Part shown: positions 1-4,975 of the stretch, in pieces
Position numbering within the stretch: the stretch's first letter is position 1
Layout: each line of letters starts with the position of its first letter
Source: Thermoplasmatota archaeon
GTDB taxonomy: Archaea; Thermoplasmatota; Thermoplasmata; RBG-16-68-12; JAJISG01
NCBI GenBank assembly: GCA_022848835.1
Contig: JAJISG010000025.1
Span: 1-6,158 of the forward strand
Direction of reading: 5' to 3'
Length of the DNA: 6,158 nt
Program-made: the position numbers and the translations under genes
The notes under the pieces: model-generated
Database searches by the model: none
What the model was told of the DNA's origin: nothing
The model's input: the letters and a program-made list of their open reading frames with translations, nothing else

Positions 1-64
1 GCATCAGATAGACAGTGGGTGTGTCCCATACCGTCTCGATAACCTTAACCTTGAACTTCTCCAA
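1..64 (-). CDS. Partial N-terminus of a probable flavin (FNR-type) oxidoreductase
   Basis: The coding start lies on the minus strand and the gene leaves the window after about 21 codons. The visible residues read MEKFKVKVIETVWDTPTVYL. The pattern of a beta strand of alternating V/K residues, then E-T-x-x-T-P-x-V-Y-L, resembles the opening of the FAD-binding barrel of ferredoxin-NADP-reductase-like proteins; that is family knowledge applied to a very short stretch. I chose the TTG at 64 because GGAGGT at 70-75 sits five bases upstream, an excellent Shine-Dalgarno match. An in-frame ATG at 103 would add 13 residues (including WTCNRR) that look unlike the family and would leave that ribosome site inside the gene. 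The reductase call is tentative; the existence of a gene is more secure. Confidence 0.5.
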   Translation of the reverse strand, partial: MEKFKVKVIETVWDTPTVYLM

Positions 65-69
65 TAAGT

Positions 70-75
70 ACCTCC
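70..75 (-). promoter_or_regulatory. Shine-Dalgarno site GGAGGT deciding a TTG start
   Basis: On the minus strand GGAGGT is followed by five bases (ACTTA) and then TTG at 64. This is a full match to the archaeal anti-Shine-Dalgarno sequence and favours TTG64 over the ATG at 103. Confidence 0.65.
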
Positions 76-105
76 GGTTGCACGTCCAACCAAGAAATTC
101 CATGG

Positions 106-118
106 GTTAAAAACTATA
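106..118 (-). promoter_or_regulatory. Possible TATA region for the left-edge minus-strand gene
   Basis: The minus strand reads GTATAGTTTTTAA here. A box centred near 114 would place transcription start near 88, giving a leader of about 24 bases that just holds the GGAGGT site. The match to the archaeal TATA consensus is moderate. Confidence 0.35.
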
Positions 119-131
119 CGCGTTGAAATTT

Positions 132-145
132 TTGTTGTGCAACAA
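132..145. promoter_or_regulatory. Short inverted repeat TTGTTG-TG-CAACAA
   Basis: TTGTTG at 132-137 and its complement CAACAA at 140-145 are separated by two bases. The repeat lies about 20 bases upstream of the putative TATA region of the left-edge minus-strand gene, where an activator or repressor could bind. A six-base arm can occur by chance, so a regulatory role is only a suggestion. The rest of 104-303 holds no gene I can support. Confidence 0.25.
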
Positions 146-303
146 CCGTCCCCTTTCCAGGACTGGCCTGGTGGGGGCGAATTTCTCTTGTCCTGTCAGG
201 GGGGACTTCCTTCGAGGTGCCGTCTGAGACTTCTGTTCCTCATGTGCACTCCTCCGACGTTTCTTCGGCTCAACAGAGGGGATTTCAGGCGTGAGTGAGT
301 GGT

Positions 304-317
304 AAAAGGATAAATAG
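304..317 (+). promoter_or_regulatory. Archaeal promoter (BRE + TATA) for the zinc-ribbon pair
   Basis: AAAAGGATAAATAG contains a purine-rich BRE-like AAAAGG followed by the TATA-like ATAAATA. With its centre near 313, transcription is expected to begin around 338-340, about 17 bases before the ATG at 357. The spacing and composition fit an archaeal TBP/TFB promoter well. Confidence 0.6.
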
Positions 318-356
318 CGCTCGCTTCCTGAACGACAGTGTGACGCCCAGGGAGGG

Positions 357-497
357 ATGAGGATATTCAAACCTAGCGTAAAGAGGATCTGCAAAAAGTG
401 CGGTAGCGAGATGGTCTACTTCGTCCAGCACGCCCACGGGAACTACCCCCTTCTGGACTACCTATGCCCGAAGTGTGACATTGGGGATGAGGGATAG
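357..497 (+). CDS. 46-residue zinc-ribbon protein
   Basis: The predicted protein begins MRIFKPSVKR and carries CKKC at residues 12-15 and CPKC at 37-40. Two CxxC knuckles 21 residues apart are the usual four-cysteine zinc-ribbon arrangement. The segment between them is rich in aromatic residues and histidine (YFVQHAHGNYPLLDY). No function can be assigned; small ribbons of this kind often bind nucleic acid or act as subunits of larger complexes. The ATG is the first start after an in-frame stop at 315; GGGAGGG lies directly before it, closer than usual for a ribosome site, but a TATA box sits at a suitable distance upstream. The gene leads a two-gene unit, with the next ribbon gene 21 bases downstream. 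The cysteine pattern is clear, so I am fairly confident it is real despite its size. Confidence 0.7.
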   Translation: MRIFKPSVKRICKKCGSEMVYFVQHAHGNYPLLDYLCPKCDIGDEG

Positions 498-518
498 ACC
501 AGGCCTCTTAGGGGCTCG

Positions 519-686
519 ATGATGAAGGTAAAGGCGATAAGGGAGAGCGGTTACGTCCTGGGACCTTGTCCTAAATGCAAGGAGGAGGAGCTCGGTATCC
601 TGATGTTCGATGACTTCCGCATGGGAGCGGAATGCATGGCCTGCGGGGACATCTTCGACGTGGATGAGATAGAATGGATTGAATAG
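519..686 (+). CDS. 55-residue zinc-ribbon protein
   Basis: The protein starts MMKVKAIRES and has CPKC at residues 17-20 and CMAC at 39-42, again a four-cysteine zinc ribbon. Between the knuckles are an acidic run (KEEEL) and a hydrophobic strand (GILMFDDFRMG); the tail (DIFDVDEIEWIE) is strongly acidic. The pattern of G-P-C-P-K-C, strand, then C-x-A-C-G-D is typical of archaeal ribbon microproteins. Start choice is between ATG at 519 and the adjoining ATG at 522; TTAGGGG at 508-514 is a weak ribosome site. It follows the 46-residue ribbon gene by 21 bases and is probably co-transcribed with it. It is not a simple duplicate: the two proteins share little beyond the cysteines. Molecular role unknown. 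Confidence 0.72.
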   Translation: MMKVKAIRESGYVLGPCPKCKEEELGILMFDDFRMGAECMACGDIFDVDEIEWIE

Positions 687-1042
687 TGAGCGCTGCGTTC
701 GTGATAGGATGGCCAACGCACCGTCCACAATGTGGGTTTTGTGCCGAAGATGAGAACCCCATCGCGACACACCAGGTGAGTCTCTGACCTGTATCGCGAG
801 GGAACAGTGCAGTGGCAATAATCCCGAGAATATCATATACGAGACCTCATGCAGAACCAGATGGCCTCGATAGGAACGATCCACCGGAGGACCTCAAGAC
901 CCATAAAGTGAAGTGGGCGGCATTGGAAACGACAAGTGCTGTGCATACGAATCCAGATACGAAAGGAACGACGTAGAAGCGCCCCATGTCGTCTTGCTGA
1001 ATGAGACAGCGAGCTTTTAGGAGTAGAGGGCATCACGAGCCC
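687..1042. other. Gene-poor stretch, possible remnant of a membrane protein gene
   Basis: No intact gene is visible here. On the minus strand three successive segments in different frames look like pieces of hydrophobic protein: about 898-833 (EVLRWIVPIEAIWFCMRSRI), about 840-772 (VYDILGIIATALF, then QRLTW) and about 737-704 (HIVDGALAIL). Joined, they would suit a multi-span membrane protein broken by two frameshifts. I do not recognise the family, and such runs can arise by chance, so this is a weak inference. A short plus-strand frame opens at GTG 686 (overlapping the stop of the preceding gene) but ends after 33 codons and has no support beyond a CGFC. Confidence 0.3.
1012..1022 (+). promoter_or_regulatory. 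Weak TATA-like box for the AhpD-type gene
   Basis: AGCTTTTAGGA lies 21-31 bases before the ATG at 1043, the right distance for a leaderless archaeal transcript. The sequence match is weak; distance is the main argument. Confidence 0.3.
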
Positions 1043-1600
1043 ATGGCGTGGATCGAGGTACTGGAGCGAGAAAATGCCCAGGGACAGCTGAGTGAGATAT
1101 ATGACGAGGTGAGTCGCAAGAGGGGAGGAATCGCGAACGTCTACAAGATTCACTCGATGAATCCTCCCACCCTCAAGGCCCACCTAGAACTCTACATGTC
1201 TCTGCTCTACAGGAAGGGTGGTCTCTCTAGGGCGCAGAGAGAGATGATCGCTGTCACTGTCTCTGCCCTAGACCAGTGCGGGTACTGCGTCGTCCACCAC
1301 TCTGAGGCTCTTGCCCGATATGTGAAATCCACTGAGACCTTGAAATCCCTTCGGCAGGACTACCGCGAAACCGATCTCCCAGAGAAGGAGAGGGCGATGC
1401 TGGATTACTGTGCGAAGCTAACGATGAACCCATACGAGATGCGGGAGAGAGACGTTGAGGAACTGCGGACGACCGGTTTCACCGATTCGGAGATCCTTGA
1501 CATCAACCTTATCACAAGTTACTTCAACTTCGTCAATAGAGTGGTGCTGGGCCTAGGCGTGGAACTAGAGGCCGATAGAGAGAGGGACTATCGATACTAA
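1043..1600 (+). CDS. AhpD-like / carboxymuconolactone-decarboxylase family peroxidase-related enzyme
   Basis: This 185-residue protein belongs to the AhpD-like fold (CMD superfamily) and most resembles the group called uncharacterised peroxidase-related enzymes. Numbered from the ATG at 1043, the active-site motif CGYCVVHH has Cys79, Cys82 and His86 (CxxCxxxH), preceded by a conserved Glu67 in the helix REMIAVTVSAL; these match the proton-relay and disulfide residues of AhpD. The N-terminus AWIEVLERENAQGQLSEIYD and the C-terminal helix FNFVNRVVLGLGVE are also typical. The frame is open back to ATG 1001, but those 14 extra residues (MRQRAFRSRG...) are basic and unlike the family, so 1043 is preferred. 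No good ribosome site precedes it (GAGGG at 1026-1030 is 12 bases away), suggesting leaderless translation. The family reduces peroxides or dithiols in the cytoplasm, but the substrate is unknown. The decayed thioredoxin gene lies convergent just downstream. Confidence 0.9.
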   Translation: MAWIEVLERENAQGQLSEIYDEVSRKRGGIANVYKIHSMNPPTLKAHLELYMSLLYRKGGLSRAQREMIAVTVSALDQCGYCVVHHSEALARYVKSTETLKSLRQDYRETDLPEKERAMLDYCAKLTMNPYEMRERDVEELRTTGFTDSEILDINLITSYFNFVNRVVLGLGVELEADRERDYRY

Positions 1601-1618
1601 CCTTGTGCAGTGCCAACA

Positions 1619-2183
1619 TTAGTGGGGGACCTCCTCAGTGTCATCCGTTCCCACCTCTTGTTCGAGAGTGAGAGCATACATCGTAAACTCGCGACTAGTA
1701 ATCTCCATTCTGAGCTCGTGAATTCTCAATGAGGGCACGGTCACAAGGTTACACATGTCAGTTCTCTTCACCACCGTGTCTCGCTTGCTGGTCATGCCTC
1801 GGGAATTCACCATGGATCCACTCGCCATAAGGGTAAATGGTGTTCATCTCATGATTCCCAAGATCCAAGAATATGGTGCAACTTCACGGAGTGTCGAGCT
1901 GCGGATTCAGAGATGAGCTTCCACTTGGTGTTGAGACTTTCTGCACGACGTCTTCCTCGAAGTCAAAGCCCTGGGTGTCCACGCCTGTGAAGGCGAACTC
2001 CTCCTTGCAGGTGTTCCAGAAAGCCTGGATATGTGGGAGGGTTCTGAGACAGTTCACACAAGTGTAGGTTCATCATTCCTACAAAAGTAGTGTGACCCCC
2101 CAGACCCCGAAGCATGTGCGGCCTGAATTTGTCCAGGCCATGATATCCTCGAAGTTCGGCGTCTGACATAGGAGAACGCTCAT
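1619..2183 (-). pseudogene. Decayed TlpA/DipZ-type thioredoxin-fold gene
   Basis: Read from ATG 2183, the minus strand gives MSVLLCQTPNFEDIMAWTNS, matching the N-terminal strand (P-x-F-x-x-I-x-x-W-x-N-S) of DipZ-like thioredoxin domains. It continues in the same frame through VTLLL, then hits TAG (2079-2081), TGA (2073-2075) and TGA (2070-2072) exactly where the family has N-F-W. The frame resumes with TYTCVNCLRTLPHIQAFW and then FTGVDTQGFDFEEDVVQ, diagnostic of the family; the redox cysteines are at 2058-2060 and 2049-2051. The frame stops at 1884-1886. Further down, another frame (1828-1619) ends in HELRMEITSREFTMYALTL, which may be the original C-terminal strands after a frameshift. Intact relatives are secreted or membrane-bound thiol-disulfide oxidoreductases. 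With three stops before the active site this copy should not give a working enzyme. The extent beyond 1938 is less certain than the core at 1938-2165. Confidence 0.75.
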
Positions 2184-2229
2184 GACTTCGCAAGGGCTGG
2201 GACAACCACATGACTTTGGCACTCGTCCT

Positions 2230-2529
2230 ATGATTCAACTTCTGTGTCCTGTAGGAACATTCATAGTCTTGAATGGCAATGACCAATCCATGAGTGAGGT
2301 TCTACGGCCTACAGACCTCGAGGGCCTCTCCATATTCGCCAGAAAGTTCGAAGCGGGAACTCTGATGCTTGTTCCTGAGGGAGGCGAGGAGATTTCCTTG
2401 GCCTGTGTCTGCGATCGATCCCACTGGCTAGTCACCACTCAAGAACAGGACGAGAAGATAATTCTGACCCTCGTCTGTCACAACTGCCGACGACGCTACA
2501 ACTTTCCGTATACAGGTCCCATCCCTTAG
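2230..2529 (+). CDS. Hypothetical 99-residue protein with paired cysteines (possible zinc ribbon)
   Basis: I do not recognise the family. From ATG 2230 the protein has 99 residues: a hydrophobic start (MIQLLCPVGTFIVL), a middle part (residues 30-50) of short helix and strand, and a C-terminal half with C59-V-C61, H65 and C83-HN-C86 followed by RRRYNFPY. The C-x-C/H plus CxxC pairs could bind zinc, giving a third small ribbon in the window. The start is uncertain: the frame is open back to ATG 2182, where it would overlap the 5' end of the dead thioredoxin gene, and ATG 2290 is also possible. None has a good ribosome site or clear TATA box. Codon choice in 2290-2520 looks like a real gene. It lies divergent from the pseudogene and 110 bases upstream of the Rossmann protein gene. 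Confidence 0.6.
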   Translation: MIQLLCPVGTFIVLNGNDQSMSEVLRPTDLEGLSIFARKFEAGTLMLVPEGGEEISLACVCDRSHWLVTTQEQDEKIILTLVCHNCRRRYNFPYTGPIP

Positions 2530-2540
2530 CATAGAGAACC

Positions 2541-2551
2541 GATAAGGATAA
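2541..2551 (+). promoter_or_regulatory. Possible promoter upstream of the Rossmann-fold gene
   Basis: GATAAGGATAA is similar to the AAAAGGATAAATAG box at 304-317. It would give a start near 2575 and a leader of about 65 bases. A second candidate, CATATCT at 2565-2571, would give a shorter leader. Neither is strong. Between them is the eight-base palindrome GGCGCGCC (2559-2566). Confidence 0.3.
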
Positions 2552-2624
2552 GCCTTCGGCGCGCCATATCTTCAAAACTGTTTGTTCGTCTGTTCGCGGG
2601 GTGGAGAGGTAAGGAGCGCCCCAA

Positions 2625-2632
2625 GGGGTGAG
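2625..2632 (+). promoter_or_regulatory. Ribosome binding site GGGGTGAG favouring ATG 2640
   Basis: GGGGTGAG precedes ATG 2640 by seven bases and matches the GGTGA core of the archaeal Shine-Dalgarno sequence. It overlaps the alternative GTG 2628 start, arguing that translation begins at 2640. Confidence 0.6.
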
Positions 2633-2639
2633 AAATCCC

Positions 2640-2984
2640 ATGAGAATTCTGGTGATAGGCGCCGGCGAACTAGGGGCCAGGACCGTTGAACAGCTGAGGA
2701 AGAACGAGCGTATTGAGATTGTAGTGTCCGACCATCGTGAGGATCCGTACGCCCTCAGGGAGGGCATAATTGACAAGGTGGACATCAAGCTCCATGTGAC
2801 CCCTATGAATGCAGTGCAGGTCTGCTTAACGGCGAAGCCGGCCCTGGTCCTCATCGCTCGGAAGCTGAAGGACTGGGGCCATCATAACACGCTGATGGGA
2901 AGTCAATATGTAGCAGGCATGGAGAGGGAGCTGGCGAAGCTCCACATCCCTGTGATACCCGTCTCCGGCGATGTGGAGTTCTAG
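2640..2984 (+). CDS. Small NAD(P)-binding Rossmann-fold protein (TrkA-N-like)
   Basis: The 114-residue protein opens with a classic dinucleotide-binding strand-loop-helix, MRILVIGAGELGARTVEQL, with the glycine loop GAGELG at residues 7-12. The second strand, IEIVVSD, ends in Asp31, which in this fold usually contacts the ribose and favours NAD(H). Residues 55-73 (a helix, then PALVLIA) look like the next Rossmann strand, and 103-109 (IPVIPVS) like another. It is about the length of a stand-alone TrkA-N/RCK-N type domain, with no transporter or catalytic domain attached. The exact family is not recognised. The C-terminal half has the unusual segment KLKDWGHHNTLMGSQY. The ATG at 2640 is supported by GGGGTGAG seven bases upstream. 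Function unknown; it may sense NAD(H) or regulate a partner. No co-transcribed partner is evident. Confidence 0.72.
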   Translation: MRILVIGAGELGARTVEQLRKNERIEIVVSDHREDPYALREGIIDKVDIKLHVTPMNAVQVCLTAKPALVLIARKLKDWGHHNTLMGSQYVAGMERELAKLHIPVIPVSGDVEF

Positions 2985-3288
2985 GCTCCAGAGCCCGGAA
3001 ACCCCCGCCTCCTTTCGAGATGCTTCTAGAGTTGCTGAGGTGGGGCGTAGCGGGGACCTCCGTGAGCCGATCGTAGAACAGGGTCAATTCCACTCTGAGT
3101 TGACTCACAGAGTTTGAACCCCCTCCGGGTCTCAGGAAGGCCATTGGCGTTACGAATGGCGTGACTGTCGGTCTCGTAATCGGCGCTGCCTTCGATCCCA
3201 GCGCTAGGAAGAGACTGGAACGGCGGTAGTCGAGAGGCAGTAGAGATCGACATCTTGGCATGATGAGCAAGGAGCTTCAATCCACAGT
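2985..3288. other. Spacer between Rossmann protein and aminotransferase genes
   Basis: These 304 bases lie between the tail ends of two convergent genes. No tRNA, CRISPR or insertion sequence is visible. GGCTC-CA-GAGCC at 2984-2995 is a five-base inverted repeat at the stop codon of the Rossmann gene, but no T-run follows, so I do not call a terminator. The only coding-like signal is the short frame at 3104-3229. Confidence 0.5.
3104..3229 (+). pseudogene. Possible fragment of a YtxH-like small membrane protein
   Basis: After a TGA at 3101-3103 the frame reads PPPGLRKAIGVTNGVTVGLV, then IGAAFDPSARKRLERR and a TAG at 3227-3229. A glycine-spaced hydrophobic run followed by a small loop and a basic tail resembles the end of YtxH-type proteins. 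There is no credible start except GTG 3161, which would cut into the hydrophobic run. An upstream frame (ending at the TGA at 3115-3117) could be its displaced N-terminus. This may be a broken gene or chance; confidence is low. Confidence 0.3.
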
Positions 3289-4446
3289 TCAGAGAAGTCC
3301 CTTTGACATGGAGGTCGCAACCTCAAGCGCTGAGTTCACATCCACTTCGGTCGATTCCTTGAGAATGGAACCCAGCGATCCAACCACTGCAAGGAGGTCC
3401 TGCAGGTTTGCCGTGGGTCCCATATGGCCAATCCTCAGAACCTCGCCTTTGAGCTCGCCAATACCGCCGGCCACCAGGATATCGAAATCCTCCCCAAGCC
3501 GCTTCTGAAGCTCCGTTGCGTCGACCCCGGGGGGCGGCCTCACGCAGGTCACCGTATCACTGCAGTCCTCCTCCTGGGCCACCGTCTCAAAGCCCATCGA
3601 CCTCAGGGACTCACGGTAGGCTCTGCCTACAGTTCTATGTCGCTCCACCCTCTTTTCAAGTCCTTCTTCGAAGACACCTTCTAGGGCCGCCTTAAAGGCG
3701 AAAAACACATTGGTGGAGATGGTGGTCGGTTGGGGATGCCAACTGCCCCAATCCTCCCTGTACTTGTCCCAGATGAGTAGGTTGAAGTACCAGGCCTTAA
3801 CGTCGTCTGGATCCACGCTCTCCAAGATGGACCCGCGCACCGCCACGGGCGCTATCCCCGGTGGGGAGCCCAGGCACTTCTGGGAGGCCCCGAAGCAGGC
3901 GTCGATCTTCCACTCGTCGCAGGGAAGGTCCAACCCTCCGATGGAGGAGACAGCATCGACTGCGAAGAGGGAGCCGTATTCATGAGCAAGACTACCCAAT
4001 TCCCGCATAGGATTTACCATTCCAGTGGAGGTTTCTGAGTGTACGGCGAAAAGGGCTCGAACATAGCGGCTGCTCAAGACTTCCTCTACTCTCCTCATGT
4101 CCGGGGGTGATCCCCAGCGGGAGTGGATGGAGAAAGTCTCGATGCCGTGTGCATCCAAGACCTCTCTCAAACGCCGACCGAAGAAGCCGTTATCGATAAC
4201 CAAGGCCTTGTCGTCCTGCTTCAACAACGTTATCACTATAGCCTCAAGCCCAGCGTGGCCTGGCCCCACCAGAGGATAGACCTTGGCCTTCCTCATCTGA
4301 AATAGCCTCTGGAGCAGCTCCTCCGTCTTTCTGTATGCTTCAAGCCACTCCTTCCCGTAGTGAGGGACGGCGGGCATAGCCATCTCCTCCGCGATTTTCC
4401 CCTCCACGGGAGAGGGGCCCGGGATGAGCAGCCTCTTGGTTCTCAT
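3289..4446 (-). CDS. Class V aminotransferase (alanine-glyoxylate / serine-pyruvate / aspartate type)
   Basis: The 385-residue protein is a PLP-dependent transaminase of class V, close to the alanine-glyoxylate/serine-pyruvate aminotransferase group, which archaea use with several amino donors. It starts with LLIPGPSPV (residues 6-14), the typical opening for this group. HSETSTGMVNPM at 136-147 contacts the cofactor; Asp164 in FAVDAVSSIGG pairs with the PLP ring nitrogen; Lys190 in GASQKCLGSPPG is the Schiff-base lysine; HPQPTTIST at 237-245 and RIGHMG at 338-343 (Arg338 binds the substrate carboxylate) complete the site. Length is normal and the frame unbroken. No alternative start lies near ATG 4446 and no ribosome site is adjacent, so initiation probably uses a short leader from the TATA box at 4490-4497. 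The gene stands alone, so the preferred substrate cannot be told. Confidence 0.93.
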   Translation of the reverse strand: MRTKRLLIPGPSPVEGKIAEEMAMPAVPHYGKEWLEAYRKTEELLQRLFQMRKAKVYPLVGPGHAGLEAIVITLLKQDDKALVIDNGFFGRRLREVLDAHGIETFSIHSRWGSPPDMRRVEEVLSSRYVRALFAVHSETSTGMVNPMRELGSLAHEYGSLFAVDAVSSIGGLDLPCDEWKIDACFGASQKCLGSPPGIAPVAVRGSILESVDPDDVKAWYFNLLIWDKYREDWGSWHPQPTTISTNVFFAFKAALEGVFEEGLEKRVERHRTVGRAYRESLRSMGFETVAQEEDCSDTVTCVRPPPGVDATELQKRLGEDFDILVAGGIGELKGEVLRIGHMGPTANLQDLLAVVGSLGSILKESTEVDVNSALEVATSMSKGLL

Positions 4447-4489
4447 GAAACTTGGCTGGAGATAACACCACCTCTTTTACAAGTTTCGC

Positions 4490-4497
4490 CTATATGT
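4490..4497. promoter_or_regulatory. Shared, near-palindromic TATA box between two divergent genes
   Basis: CCTATATG reads as a TATA-like box on the plus strand and, as CATATAGG, on the minus strand. Going right, a start about 26 bases from its centre falls near 4519-4520, at the GTG start codon (4517) of the NTF2-like gene. Going left it falls near 4467, about 20 bases before the aminotransferase ATG. No other good box lies between the genes, so one TBP site may serve both. Confidence 0.45.
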
Positions 4498-4516
4498 AGC
4501 AGATTGAGGCGGTACT

Positions 4517-4975
4517 GTGAGATGGCGTAGCAGGGGGCGGCCAAGCATTAGAATTGCATCAGCCGTTGATGTCCTGAGTAATTTCGAGGTGGAGACATTT
4601 CTCCTGTACGTTATTGAAGATATTCCTCATCGCTTTGTTGGTCCCGAGGTCTTCCAGGGCCATGGCCTAGGTAAGCAGGCACTGAGGGAGGCGATGGTAA
4701 GAGTGCTCAGACACTACCTGGGAGGGTTCGAGGGCAGGGTAGAGGAGCGGTATTTTGGCGACGGTTTCGCCATCTTTGAGTGGCACTGTGATGCGCGGAC
4801 ACCACTGGGCCAGGTCCAGGAGATAGAAGGTATCTTTGTCCTCCACCACGAGCATGATAGGATAACCCTCATTAAGGGCTACTTGAGCCAGAGAGGTGGG
4901 CGGGCAGAAAGAGGCTCACAGCACGGCGAGGGCAAGGAGATAGACGAGGATAGCGACCACGACGGTGATGGTTAG
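4517..4975 (+). CDS. NTF2/SnoaL-like fold protein
   Basis: The 152-residue frame contains a SnoaL-like (NTF2-fold) domain. Residues 15-64 have the usual helical start and a pocket strand (YVIEDIPHRFVGPEVFQG), followed by the helix GKQALREAMVRVL. Residues 75-123 form the beta sheet, including VEERYFGDGFAIFEWHC, TPLGQVQEIEGIFVLHHE and DRITLIKGYL; the T-x-x-G-x-x-x-E-x-x-G-I-x-x pattern is typical. Members are cone-shaped proteins acting as isomerases, cyclases or ligand binders; no substrate can be named. The start appears to be GTG 4517: ATG 4522 is in another frame and hits a stop at once. The last 25 residues are very rich in Gly, Asp, Glu and His, lie outside the fold, and overlap the membrane microprotein gene on the other strand, so this tail may be incidental. 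Confidence 0.72.
   Translation: MRWRSRGRPSIRIASAVDVLSNFEVETFLLYVIEDIPHRFVGPEVFQGHGLGKQALREAMVRVLRHYLGGFEGRVEERYFGDGFAIFEWHCDARTPLGQVQEIEGIFVLHHEHDRITLIKGYLSQRGGRAERGSQHGEGKEIDEDSDHDGDG

Noticed and set aside
107..394. 95-codon minus-strand open frame
   Set aside because: It starts inside, and runs antisense to, the 46-residue zinc-ribbon gene, crosses that gene's promoter, and has a basic, low-complexity, family-free sequence with no ribosome site.
462..884. 140-codon minus-strand open frame
   Set aside because: Its second half is the antisense of the zinc-ribbon gene at 519-686. Only the upstream piece has interesting hydrophobic sequence, and that is treated as a possible remnant.
1963..2286. 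107-codon minus-strand open frame over the thioredoxin remnant
   Set aside because: It is out of frame with the recognisable thioredoxin sequence, which sits in a neighbouring frame interrupted by stops; the open frame itself resembles nothing.
2432..2854. 140-codon minus-strand open frame
   Set aside because: It is antisense to the cysteine-pair protein and the Rossmann protein, both of which have better coding evidence.
3100..3140. tRNA T-arm-like GGTTCAAAC on the minus strand
   Set aside because: The flanking bases do not form the required five-base stem and no anticodon or acceptor arm can be found.
2851..3270. 139-codon minus-strand open frame spanning the spacer
   Set aside because: It overlaps the end of the Rossmann gene, is rich in Pro/Arg/Ser as expected of a shadow frame, and has no recognisable domain.
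3260..3340. Box C-like ATGATGA with a downstream CTGA (C/D RNA candidate)
   Set aside because: Most of it lies within the aminotransferase gene, the boxes are short, and no C'/D' pair or terminal stem is visible.
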